A stretch of 51,616 nt of DNA, from positions 1-51,616 of the forward strand of contig CACZMF010000016.1 of assembly GCA_902782225.1 (NCBI GenBank), in the 5' to 3' direction. How positions within the stretch are numbered: the stretch's first letter is position 1; each line of letters starts with the position of its first letter. The notes beneath the pieces are model-generated. The model was not told the DNA's origin. It worked only from the letters and a program-made list of their open reading frames with translations, and made no database searches. The position numbers were made by a program, and so were the translations under genes. Shown one piece after another: positions 33,552 to 41,592 of this stretch. The DNA comes from an uncultured Bacteroidia bacterium. Lineage in GTDB: Bacteria > Bacteroidota > Bacteroidia > Bacteroidales > UBA932.

Positions 33552-35372
33552 ATGAAACGCTTTGCTTTATTGATTTTCTTGTTCGTGGGCGCATACGCAC
33601 ACGCGCAAGACCTGAATCCGACCCCGTCCCCGGATTCCACCATGATTGCTTTCACTCGCGCTAACGACCTGTGGATTAAGGATATAGCTAGCGGCCAGGA
33701 GACCCGCCTGACCTTCGACGGAAGCGAGAACATCCTCAATGGCTACGCTTCCTGGGTGTATTACGAAGAAATCTTCGGCAGGCCCTCGAAATACCGCGCT
33801 TTCTGGTGGAGCCCGGACTCCCGGAAACTGGCGTTCTACCGCTTCGACAACAGTCTCGTGCCGGTGTTCCCCATCTACTCCCCCTTCGGGCAGGACGGCA
33901 GACTGTCGCTCACGCGCTATCCCAAAGCCGGAGAATGCAACCCGCCGGTCCGGGTAGGGATTGTGGACATCCCCGGAGGCGGCACCGTGTGGGCCGACTT
34001 CAGCGACGACCCGGAGCAGTACTTCGGGACTCCGTTCTGGGGAGCCGACTCGAGGGAACTTTATGTGAGCCGCATGCCGCGCCGCCAGAGTCTCCTGGAA
34101 CTCTTCGCCGTGCAGGCGGCCGACGGCAGCAGGAGGCCTGTGTATTCCGAAGAGTACCACAGCTGGGTGACCTGGATCGAAGGTATGTTGTTCACCGACA
34201 AGGGATTGCTGATGGCCCGCAACTTCGAGACCGGATGGGAACAGATATACTTCCTCGGCTTCGACGGCGCCCTGAAGCGTCTGACCGACGGTCCCAACTG
34301 GGACATCCAGCTGCTCAAATACGACAAATGCAAAGGCAACCTCTGGTTCATCGCAAAACGCGACTCCCGCCTGCATCCTACGCTCTACAGGCTCGACAAG
34401 AAGGGGCGCATCTACACCCTGACCGACCCTGACTACCACGTGGCCGCAGCCGAGATTTCCGACGACTTCAAGACCTTCACAGCCCGCATTTCAAACTCCC
34501 GCAGCCCCTGGACGACCGTCAGTGGAAACGCGTTGAAAGTCAAGGAGTTCCCGGCGATTGAAGAGAGCGCTGACGAGCGTCCCAGACCGGAAATCGTCCG
34601 CATCCTGAACGACGGCTTCGACCTCTACGGCCTGATGTCCCTCCCCCGCGGCTTCGATCCGGCGAAGAAGTATCCGGTGGTGATGCAGCTCTACGGCGGC
34701 CCCGGCACTCCCTACGTGCGTGACTACTGGAACAGCCGCGACGCCCAGGACCGCTGGTGCTGGGAGAACGGAATAATCTACATCGTCGTGGACCCTCGTT
34801 CCTCCGGTGAAAACGGCCGAAGAGGCATGGACGAGGCATTCAAAAGGATGACAGTCACCGAGTTGGGTGACTATATCGCCTGGGCCAAATGGCTGCAGGG
34901 CCTCCCCTACGTGGATGGTTCACGCATTGGCGTGGAGGGCTTTTCATTCGGCGGCACGACCACGGCAATGCTGGTGCTCCGCTACCCCGAATACTTCTGC
35001 TGCGGCATAGCCGGAGGCGGCGTCTATGACTGGAGACTCTACGATTCCCACTACACCGAGCGATATATGGACACGCCCGCCGCAAATCCGGAGGGCTACG
35101 ACGAGGCCTGCGTGCTGAAATGGGTGCCGGGCTGCGCCCTCCGCAAGACAACCGGCCTCCACCGAGGCACTCCGGCGCTGAAAATCACCCACGGCACAGG
35201 CGACGACAACGTCCATTTCCAGAACACTCTCCAGCTTGTCGATGCCCTGCAGACCGCCGGCATACAGTTCGAATTGATGATCTACCCCGACGGCATGCAC
35301 GGCTACCGCGGCACCCAGCACGCCCACGACGTGGCGGCCGACCACCTCTTCTGGACCCGCCACCTCCTTTAG
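33552..35372 (+). CDS. S9 prolyl oligopeptidase family protein (DPP-IV-like), short N-terminus
   Basis: 606 residues with signal peptide MKRFALLIFLFVGAYAHAQ. The beta-propeller (about 25-335) includes WVYYEEIFGR, the acidic loop that in DPP-IV enzymes binds the substrate amino terminus. The hydrolase domain has the nucleophile Ser465 in GFSFGG, acid residues in GTGDDNVHFQN (Asp551 or Asp552) and His583 in DGMHGYRG. It should remove N-terminal Xaa-Pro/Ala dipeptides from peptides in the periplasm. Usual DPP-IV relatives in this phylum have about 100-140 more residues before the segment that here directly follows the signal peptide, so the first propeller blades appear to be missing. The catalytic residues are all intact. 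Confidence 0.9.
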   Translation: MKRFALLIFLFVGAYAHAQDLNPTPSPDSTMIAFTRANDLWIKDIASGQETRLTFDGSENILNGYASWVYYEEIFGRPSKYRAFWWSPDSRKLAFYRFDNSLVPVFPIYSPFGQDGRLSLTRYPKAGECNPPVRVGIVDIPGGGTVWADFSDDPEQYFGTPFWGADSRELYVSRMPRRQSLLELFAVQAADGSRRPVYSEEYHSWVTWIEGMLFTDKGLLMARNFETGWEQIYFLGFDGALKRLTDGPNWDIQLLKYDKCKGNLWFIAKRDSRLHPTLYRLDKKGRIYTLTDPDYHVAAAEISDDFKTFTARISNSRSPWTTVSGNALKVKEFPAIEESADERPRPEIVRILNDGFDLYGLMSLPRGFDPAKKYPVVMQLYGGPGTPYVRDYWNSRDAQDRWCWENGIIYIVVDPRSSGENGRRGMDEAFKRMTVTELGDYIAWAKWLQGLPYVDGSRIGVEGFSFGGTTTAMLVLRYPEYFCCGIAGGGVYDWRLYDSHYTERYMDTPAANPEGYDEACVLKWVPGCALRKTTGLHRGTPALKITHGTGDDNVHFQNTLQLVDALQTAGIQFELMIYPDGMHGYRGTQHAHDVAADHLFWTRHLL

Positions 35373-35586
35373 TATTAAACGTTTAGCCGGAGGAGTGGTT
35401 ACAACAGAAAACCAGTGGCCGCCTCCGACACGGCCCCTATCCCAGTTAGAATTAACCTTCTCTCTGGCAAAATTGCCAGCCTCCGTGAAATGTAAATAAT
35501 TGGTTGTTAGCTACTTATACAAACCGGATTGCTCTGGAGGGGGCAATCGAAAACGCGAATATTGTTGACTATCAGGCAATTACATT
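35373..35586. other. Non-coding stretch between convergent genes
   Basis: No gene seen. After the S9 peptidase stop there is an imperfect hairpin (ggagg 35389-35393 with cctcc 35422-35426, tggtt 35396-35400 with aacca 35410-35414) that may end that transcript, then a small perfect hairpin ctggcaa-aa-ttgccag at 35464-35479, then the inverted-repeat element described at 35483-35592. It is more AT-rich than the flanking genes. Confidence 0.5.
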
Positions 35587-35592
35587 TCACGG
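35483..35592. mobile_element. 110-bp inverted-repeat (MITE-like) element overlapping the methyltransferase stop
   Basis: Ends are perfect 13-bp inverted repeats: ccgtgaaatgtaa at 35483-35495 and ttacatttcacgg at 35580-35592. With a 3-nt bulge the similarity continues inward for roughly 13 more positions (attggttgttag against attgcctgatag). Inside lies a 6-bp hairpin gattgc/gcaatc (35527-35532, 35543-35548). The right end overlaps the last codons of the methyltransferase gene and supplies its TGA stop. No target duplication is obvious. A structured bidirectional terminator is the alternative. Confidence 0.45.
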
Positions 35593-36648
35593 TACTATAG
35601 GAGGGATATAGGGAGTGCAGATCAGGAGACGGCGGGAGCTGGCGAGGGAGCAGGCGAAGATGTGGACGGGGCCGCCTGGGGTGACGTGAAGTTTGGAACG
35701 AAGCTGGTCGGAAGTGATAGGGACGCCGCGGGCGGTGACGTCGGCTTGAGGATAGCGGCGGCGGAGAGTTTTGATTTCTGATGCCGCAAACGGCAGGTTT
35801 TCAATGACTTGCCAGAAGCGGCCGAAGTGCGACAGGGGCTCGCTGAACGGCATCAAACACATCCCCGGCCCCAGCCCCGACTTCACCATCGCCGCCGACG
35901 GCACGAACAGCAGAGGCTCTTTTTCATCCGGCTCCGTCTCCGCTGCGCAGAAGATGCTTCCGTTTTCAAACAGCACGACTGGTGCCTCGGCCAGTTGTAC
36001 CTCCGGGCGACTGCAGAGGCAGAGCAGTTCCTTGCATTCGGAGTCGGCGCCAACCACGTGGATTTCAGACAAATAGCCCTGAAGGCGGCGGCGAAGCATA
36101 GTGACGTCCGCCATAGGCGACACCTTGACCATCACGGCCGGAGCAAGGGAGAGCAGCGACGGCATCAGGGCAAGCACATCCGGACTGCAATCCTCCAGCA
36201 AAAAGACCTTGCGGCCGGAGGCGTCGCGCCGGGCCGGGTCAAGATAAATCACATCCGGCCCGAAAGCCTTCAGCGCATCCTGCCAATCACTGGCATCAGG
36301 CGATATGTCGAAGCAATTAAAAGCCACATTGGACACCCCCAGGGCGGCGAAATTCCTCCCTACGGCATCCCGCAGCACGGCATCCCTTTCGTTGTACCAC
36401 ACGGCGGAAGCCACCTGCGAAAAAGCCCAGCTGTCCACCCCAAGCCCGCCGGTCAGGTCGGCCACCCTGGCACCAGGAGCCACAAGCGACGCCTTGTAGC
36501 GCGCCGCAATTTCCCCCGAGCACTGCTGGAAATTAATGGATTGCGGAATCTCAACTGAGACGCCGCTCCACGAGGGCACCTTCCGTTCCAGTTTACGGGC
36601 GTCCCTCTCCTCCAGCGAGCGCAGGATATCCGAAAAGCCGCCGCTCAT
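35587..36648 (-). CDS. Class I SAM-dependent methyltransferase with THUMP-like C-terminal domain
   Basis: 353 residues. The SAM-binding motif is VADLTGGLGVDSWAFS (about 85-100) and the catalytic-loop region is VIYLDPARRDASGRKV, of the DPAR type found in this Bacteroidota family. The C-terminal SDQLRSKLHVTPGGPVHIFACSLASSRRLLIC is a THUMP-like end. The substrate is unknown; RNA is likely given the domain pair. The ATG at 36648 overlaps the helicase stop as ATGA, so the earlier in-frame start inside the helicase gene is not used. The last residues and the stop codon come from the inverted-repeat element at 35483-35592, so the natural C-terminus may have been altered by a few residues. Confidence 0.85.
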   Translation of the reverse strand: MSGGFSDILRSLEERDARKLERKVPSWSGVSVEIPQSINFQQCSGEIAARYKASLVAPGARVADLTGGLGVDSWAFSQVASAVWYNERDAVLRDAVGRNFAALGVSNVAFNCFDISPDASDWQDALKAFGPDVIYLDPARRDASGRKVFLLEDCSPDVLALMPSLLSLAPAVMVKVSPMADVTMLRRRLQGYLSEIHVVGADSECKELLCLCSRPEVQLAEAPVVLFENGSIFCAAETEPDEKEPLLFVPSAAMVKSGLGPGMCLMPFSEPLSHFGRFWQVIENLPFAASEIKTLRRRYPQADVTARGVPITSDQLRSKLHVTPGGPVHIFACSLASSRRLLICTPYIPPIVP

Positions 36649-38072
36649 TTGAAGAAAGAGTCTTTGAAATTCACCAGATACACCTTCGAAACTGCACGGG
36701 TCAGGGCCGTGTAGAGCCACTTCAGGTCTTCTACCGTCTGGAACTCCTGCCAGAAAGGATTGTCGATGAACACGCAGCTCCACTGACCGCCCTGGGCCTT
36801 ATGGCAGGTCACAGCGTCCGCGTACTTGAGCTGCAGGGCATTGAAATACGGATCCTCCCGCACCGCTTCCCATATCTTCTTCTTGCTCCCCCGGTCGGCA
36901 TAATCTGCGCTTACTCCCTGATACAGAGCGTTCTGCTGCTCATAAGTCAGCGCCGCCGACTCGCTCGTCAGGGTGTCCAGGCACACCTTCGCCTGGAGTT
37001 CGCAGTCTTCGTAGTCCGGGAAGCGCAGGATAGCATCCGCGAAACGCAGGCCGTAGCGGTCTTCATAGTGCCATATCTTCACCAGTTCAGCCACGTCGCC
37101 GTTGGCGATGTAATCCATCTGCTCCACGTCCTCGACGAACTGGTAGCAGTTTTTGACTATCATGAACTTGTCGCCGCGCGCGAGTTCTTCCTCCTTGAAC
37201 AGCACCTTGGCCCTGATGCCCAGGTTGTAGCGTATCGCCCGCTTGTTCGAGCGGCAGAGCACTATGGTGTCGTCGTAGCCATAGCGGTCGTATGCGTCGG
37301 AGATCGCCTCCAGCAGTTCTCCCCCGCCTATTCTCTCAACGTCCGGAAACGCCTGGAGGCCAAGTTCTTCGAAGCAATCATCCGGAGCGGCCGCCTCGAT
37401 TTTGCGCCGAAGCCCGGTGGCATTGGCAAGGATTCCGGACCCGGCTTCCTGCCGCACCACGGTGTCGAGCACGCAGTAGCTCACTCCCCCGAAACCGTCC
37501 ATGAAGTCGCGGCTCAGTGCAGGCGAAGCCTCCAGCCCCACAGGCGGAAGCTGGGCGGAATCCCCCAGCAGCACCAGCCTGCAGTCATCTCCGGACCGGA
37601 CAAACGCCACCAGGTCCTCCAGCAGGTTCCCGGTTCCGAAGAGCGCCGGCGACTGCTGCGTGCCGGCGTCTACGCCTATCAGCGACACCTCGTCCACCAC
37701 GAAAAGCGTGTGCTTCGCCTTGTTGGGCGCGAGCGAAAACTGGCCGTAGCCGTCGGCACCGACAGATTTCTGGCGGTAGATATGCTTATGGATCGTGGAC
37801 GCGGGACGCCCCGAGACGCCGGAAAGCACCTTTGCGGCGCGTCCGGTCGGGGCCAGCAGCACCGACTTGATTCCCACCCGCATCAACTGCGCTATGACGG
37901 CGGAAATCGCAGTGGTCTTGCCTGTGCCCGCGTAGCCGTTGAGCACGAAAATATCCCCGTCTCCGGAACAGAAGAACCCGGCTATCTCCCTGAAAAACCT
38001 GTCCTGGCAGGGCGTAGGCTCCACGGAGCCCATCTTTTTGAGGAAGCCCTCGTATAGAAGCCCCGGATCCAT
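36645..38072 (-). CDS. RecD-like SF1B DNA helicase
   Basis: 475 residues of a short RecD/Dda-like helicase (no long N-terminal region). Motifs in order: Walker A LNGYAGTGKTTAI, APTGRAAKVL (Ia), FVVDEVSLIG (II), LLGDSAQLPPVG (III), DTVVRQ, then an SH3-like insertion around 320-420 and the UvrD-C-type end TCHKAQGGQWSCVFID (V) and LYTALTRAVSKVYLV (VI). It should unwind DNA 5' to 3' in the cytoplasm. There is no recB or recC nearby, so it is not part of RecBCD. Its start overlaps the trkH stop by one base (TGATG). Confidence 0.92.
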   Translation of the reverse strand: MDPGLLYEGFLKKMGSVEPTPCQDRFFREIAGFFCSGDGDIFVLNGYAGTGKTTAISAVIAQLMRVGIKSVLLAPTGRAAKVLSGVSGRPASTIHKHIYRQKSVGADGYGQFSLAPNKAKHTLFVVDEVSLIGVDAGTQQSPALFGTGNLLEDLVAFVRSGDDCRLVLLGDSAQLPPVGLEASPALSRDFMDGFGGVSYCVLDTVVRQEAGSGILANATGLRRKIEAAAPDDCFEELGLQAFPDVERIGGGELLEAISDAYDRYGYDDTIVLCRSNKRAIRYNLGIRAKVLFKEEELARGDKFMIVKNCYQFVEDVEQMDYIANGDVAELVKIWHYEDRYGLRFADAILRFPDYEDCELQAKVCLDTLTSESAALTYEQQNALYQGVSADYADRGSKKKIWEAVREDPYFNALQLKYADAVTCHKAQGGQWSCVFIDNPFWQEFQTVEDLKWLYTALTRAVSKVYLVNFKDSFFK

Positions 38073-39526
38073 CAGCGGCTGCGCTTGTCAAACACCATCG
38101 CCACCACGGCCAGCACCGGATAGATCTCGATACGCCCTATGAACATATCCAGCGAGAACACCATTTTGGCCAGGTCGGGGGCAGAGTTGAAGGTGCCCAT
38201 CGACCCCATCTCCCCAAGAGCCGGCCCCACATTGCTGAGGCTCGTGATGGAAGCGGCCAGCGAATTCTGCCAGTCCACTCCTATCCACAGGCACAGAGCA
38301 GTCGAAATAGCCAGCATCAGCACATACAGCACTATGTAAAGCAGATGGGGCACCAGTGCCTCGTCGCCGAGGATACGCCCGCCGAACTTCACCTCATGCA
38401 CGGAGGAAGGCCGTAGGATCCGTATGATCTGCCGGCCCAGCGACTTGAACATAAGCACGATGCGGTCTATCTTCAGACCGCCGGAAGTAGATCCTGCGCA
38501 TCCGCACACCACGGCCACTATCATGATCAGGGCACACAGAGCCCCGGGCCACTGGGCATTGTCCGCAATTGCGAAACCGGTCGTCGAAGAAATGCACATC
38601 ACCTCGAAGAGTCCGTTCCACAGCGACTCTCCCCATCCCCTGCAGAAACCGCCCGTCTTGAGACCTATGCCGAGCAGTACGGAGGCAATCAGGATAGAGC
38701 CGGTGTAGTACTTCACCACCGGATTGTTGAGCGGCTTGAGGGTGCGTCCGGCAACGGCCAGGAACAGCAGGCCGAAGTGGAGGGAAGACAAATACATACA
38801 AAGCATCGTGATACCTTCGATCCAGCGGGATCCGAAGGCGCCGATGGAGGCGTTGCGCGTGCTGAATCCGCCGGTTGCGGACACGCTCATGGCATGGCAG
38901 AGGGCATCGAATGCGGGCATGCCGGCAAGCAGATACAACAGGAGCGCCAACGCAAAGATGCCCATGTACACATAGGCGAAAATGTTCACCGTCCTGTTGG
39001 TGCGTGTGGCATAGGCACCGCGGGACAGTGAGCCCAGTTCCATATTCGCAAGCCTGAGCTTCACCGGGCTCGAATCCGGAATGATGAGCAGCAGGAACAC
39101 CACAACTCCCAGGCCGCCGATGAAATGCGTGCTGCTGCGCCAGAAAAGCAGGCTCCGGGGCAGCGCTTCGACATTGTCCAGGATGGTGGCGCCCGTGGTG
39201 GTGAATCCCGACACACTCTCGAACCATGCGTTCTGGAGCGTGAAAGGGCCGCCCCACATAGTGTACGGCATCATACCGAAGACGAAAGACAGAAGCCACG
39301 ACAGGGTGATGGTCACGAAGCCGTCTTTGAGCGAAATGGGCTGTGAGCCGCGCACGAAGATAAAGGGGAAAATGCCGGCGATGAAAGTGACCGTGAAACT
39401 GATTATCAGGGAAGAGAGCGCACTGTCGTGCCCGTTGACCAGCGACACGACCACCGAGAAGAACATGAAGAGCGAGCTGACCAGGAGGGCCAGCCCGACA
39501 TTACGGCTGATTCCTTTCCAGTTCAT
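38072..39526 (-). CDS. trkH: TrkH-family potassium uptake protein
   Basis: 484 residues, about ten to eleven membrane helices, with the four selectivity-filter regions of the Trk/Ktr family: GFTTTGATIL (first pore loop), SATGGFSTRNASIG (second), SSTTGFAIADN (third) and ITSLSNVGPALG (fourth). It mediates potassium entry across the inner membrane and normally needs the NAD-binding TrkA subunit, which is not in this window. Its 5' end overlaps the preceding sensor-like gene by 26 nt, and its 3' end overlaps the helicase gene by 1 nt. Confidence 0.95.
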   Translation of the reverse strand: MNWKGISRNVGLALLVSSLFMFFSVVVSLVNGHDSALSSLIISFTVTFIAGIFPFIFVRGSQPISLKDGFVTITLSWLLSFVFGMMPYTMWGGPFTLQNAWFESVSGFTTTGATILDNVEALPRSLLFWRSSTHFIGGLGVVVFLLLIIPDSSPVKLRLANMELGSLSRGAYATRTNRTVNIFAYVYMGIFALALLLYLLAGMPAFDALCHAMSVSATGGFSTRNASIGAFGSRWIEGITMLCMYLSSLHFGLLFLAVAGRTLKPLNNPVVKYYTGSILIASVLLGIGLKTGGFCRGWGESLWNGLFEVMCISSTTGFAIADNAQWPGALCALIMIVAVVCGCAGSTSGGLKIDRIVLMFKSLGRQIIRILRPSSVHEVKFGGRILGDEALVPHLLYIVLYVLMLAISTALCLWIGVDWQNSLAASITSLSNVGPALGEMGSMGTFNSAPDLAKMVFSLDMFIGRIEIYPVLAVVAMVFDKRSR

Positions 39527-40319
39527 CTGAAGCCTTGGTTTTCATATCTTTAAGCCGCTTGCGCAACTGCAGGTTCTCGGCCGACAGCTCCGCAATGCCG
39601 TCATTAAGCTTCTTCAGTTCGTCATCTCCGTCGAAAGTGTAGGTGTATTTCTTGTTGTACGTCCGGTAGCCCTCCAGGCTGTCAAGCATCTTGTAGAGCG
39701 GCTTCACGTAGTAGGAAAGCATGAAGAACAGCAGCATGACCACAAGGAGCAGACCCACGCCGACTGCGATGATGCCCGGGATGATGCTCCTGTAGAAGCC
39801 GCGTTCGAAAGTCTTGGAGTTCTTCTCGAGGTCGTTGTAGATGGCCGTCTCCAGAGCATCGATGTCAGAGGCAAGCAGGGCGAAGCTCGGCTGCAGCCTG
39901 TTGAAGTACCAGCTGCGGGAGTCGATGAAATAGGAATCCAGGACTGTCTCCAGCTCCAGGGACGTCAGCACATAAGCCGAACACGCATATACGACCGAAT
40001 CCGTCAGGGGCTGTATCACGTTGGATTCCAGCGACGTGCGAAGGGAATCGCAATGCGAGAGAAAGTATTCCTGGTCGAACCGGGGAATCTCGTGGTCCAC
40101 CTCGTCCCCTATCACGGCAAGGATGTCGAGATTATATTTGTTGCTGATATCCGCCAGCTTATGCGCGGTGTTCAGGCTTGAAATGTCGTCGGCGATCAAG
40201 TCCGAGACATAGGTGCTCATCTTGGCATATTCCAGGACGGAGATTGTCGCAGAGATCAAGAGAATCACGGCAATCGCGCTCAGACTTATAGTCAATTTTG
40301 ACTTAATCGACAGTTTCAT
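39501..40319 (-). CDS. Sensor-like membrane protein with HAMP-like end, no output domain
   Basis: 272 residues: TM1 about 10-28, an external mainly helical domain of about 150 residues (29-178) like the four-helix sensors of chemoreceptors and histidine kinases, TM2 about 179-201, then a HAMP-like linker (SYYVKPLYKMLDSLEGYR) and a final coiled coil (about 232-270, ELKKLNDGIAELSAENLQLRKRL). It stops where a kinase or methyl-accepting domain would begin. The ATG at 40319 is used because upstream codons pass through the promoter and into the divergent gene's region. It overlaps trkH by 26 nt, so it may regulate potassium uptake (inference). Confidence 0.75.
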   Translation of the reverse strand: MKLSIKSKLTISLSAIAVILLISATISVLEYAKMSTYVSDLIADDISSLNTAHKLADISNKYNLDILAVIGDEVDHEIPRFDQEYFLSHCDSLRTSLESNVIQPLTDSVVYACSAYVLTSLELETVLDSYFIDSRSWYFNRLQPSFALLASDIDALETAIYNDLEKNSKTFERGFYRSIIPGIIAVGVGLLLVVMLLFFMLSYYVKPLYKMLDSLEGYRTYNKKYTYTFDGDDELKKLNDGIAELSAENLQLRKRLKDMKTKASDELERNQP

Positions 40320-40344
40320 TATAAATTTTTTTACAAATTCTGCA

Positions 40345-40352
40345 CAAATATA
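40345..40352 (-). promoter_or_regulatory. -7 box of the sensor-trkH-recD-methyltransferase operon
   Basis: CAAATATA on plus reads TATATTTG on minus, 25 nt before the ATG at 40319. No clear -33 TTG. Confidence 0.55.
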
Positions 40353-40364
40353 GGAAATAATTGG

Positions 40365-40372
40365 TACTTTTG
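40365..40372 (+). promoter_or_regulatory. -7 box of the ROK gene (TACTTTTG)
   Basis: A full TAnnTTTG match, 20 nt before the ATG at 40393. It leaves a short leader, unlike several other promoters in the window. Only 12 bp separate it from the opposing -7 box. Confidence 0.55.
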
Positions 40373-40392
40373 CATAAGAAGCTGATAATGCT

Positions 40393-41592
40393 ATGACCAC
40401 AAATTTTCTCAACGACACTTCAAGCAAGAACGCCCAGATCAAAAGAGCGATTCTGAAGCTGTGTATCAGCCACGAGGAATCCAGCATATCATACTTCAGC
40501 AAAACGCTGGGAATCAGCGTGCCCACCATCACCAAACTGATCAGCGAACTGATCGATTCCGGCTTCCTGCTCGATGAAGGCAAAATCGGCACATCCGGCG
40601 GCCGAAGGCCAAGCATCTACGGTCTCGACCCCAACGCCGGCTATTTCGTGGGCATAGACGTGGCCCGGCACCACTTCCATATCGCCATCACCGACTTCAA
40701 GGGCAACCTGCTCCGCTACATTGAAGACATCGAATTCGTCCTGGAATCCAACGCCGGCTCCTTCAGGGAAATGTGCCGCATGGTGAAGGACCATGTCGTA
40801 TCGGCAGGCATACCATGGATAAAGGTACTGTCGGCTGGCGTGAGCCTCTCCGGCCGCGTGAATCCCGAGCAGGGCTATTCGCTGACCTACTTCGTCAGCG
40901 ACGACCTACCCCTCAAGGATCTGTTCCAGAGGGAGTTGAACGTGCCCGTGAGCATCGAGAACGACTCCCGCGCCCTGACCTACGGCGAGTACATGTACCT
41001 CGGCAAGAACGCCGACAAGGACATGATCGCCATCAACCTCAGCTGGGGTCTCGGCATGGGCATGATCCTGAACGGCCAGCTCTACTACGGCAAATCGGGC
41101 TTCTCCGGCGAAATCGGTCACTTCCCCTTCCTGGACAACGACATCATGTGCCGTTGCGGCAAGGTGGGTTGCCTGGAGACGGGTGCTTCAGGCTCTGCGC
41201 TGCACCGCATGATAATCGAGAAGCTCAAGGCCGGCCGCCGCTCTTCCCTGTCTTCGACCTACAAGGAAACAGGCGGAATCGAACTCTCCGACATCCTTGG
41301 CGCCGTGAAAGACGGCGACGTGCTGGCAATCGAGTGCATAGGCGAAATCGGCGAGACTCTCGGCCGCGGTATCTCCGGCATAATCAACATCTTCAACCCC
41401 GGCCTGGTGATCATCGGCGGCCGTCTCATCGTGGGCCGGGAGCACCTGCTGCTCCCCATCCGCACGGCCGTGAACAAGCTTTCAATGGAAAGAGTCGCAT
41501 CCGATACCAAGATACGACTCTCCACTCTCGGGCGCAAGGCAATCGTCCTCGGCAACTGCCTGCTGGCCCGCAAGAAACTGCTGGGAATCTAA
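40393..41592 (+). CDS. ROK-family transcriptional regulator
   Basis: 399 residues. An N-terminal winged helix-turn-helix (about 14-75: ISYFSKTLGISVPTITKLISELIDSGFLL) is joined to a ROK sugar-kinase-like domain. The domain retains NDSRALTYGEY (Asp191, the kinase base position), GEIGH (239-243) and the zinc site His243 with Cys253, Cys255 and Cys260 in CRCGKVGC. This matches NagC/Mlc/XylR-type sugar-responsive repressors; the inducing sugar is unknown. Since the kinase residues remain, weak kinase activity is conceivable. It is divergent from the sensor-trkH genes (73 bp apart), so may control them or itself. Its stop codon overlaps the convergent rfbB stop by 4 nt. Confidence 0.92.
   Translation: MTTNFLNDTSSKNAQIKRAILKLCISHEESSISYFSKTLGISVPTITKLISELIDSGFLLDEGKIGTSGGRRPSIYGLDPNAGYFVGIDVARHHFHIAITDFKGNLLRYIEDIEFVLESNAGSFREMCRMVKDHVVSAGIPWIKVLSAGVSLSGRVNPEQGYSLTYFVSDDLPLKDLFQRELNVPVSIENDSRALTYGEYMYLGKNADKDMIAINLSWGLGMGMILNGQLYYGKSGFSGEIGHFPFLDNDIMCRCGKVGCLETGASGSALHRMIIEKLKAGRRSSLSSTYKETGGIELSDILGAVKDGDVLAIECIGEIGETLGRGISGIINIFNPGLVIIGGRLIVGREHLLLPIRTAVNKLSMERVASDTKIRLSTLGRKAIVLGNCLLARKKLLGI

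Noticed and set aside
35373-35586. A riboswitch or small regulatory RNA in the gap after the S9 peptidase gene
   Set aside because: It lies between two convergent 3' ends, not upstream of any gene, and fits no riboswitch class I know; the inverted-repeat element explains most of the structure.
40320-40616. Extended N-terminus for the sensor-like protein up to 40616
   Set aside because: It would cross the divergent promoter region and the ROK gene start; the ATG at 40319 gives the expected membrane helix.
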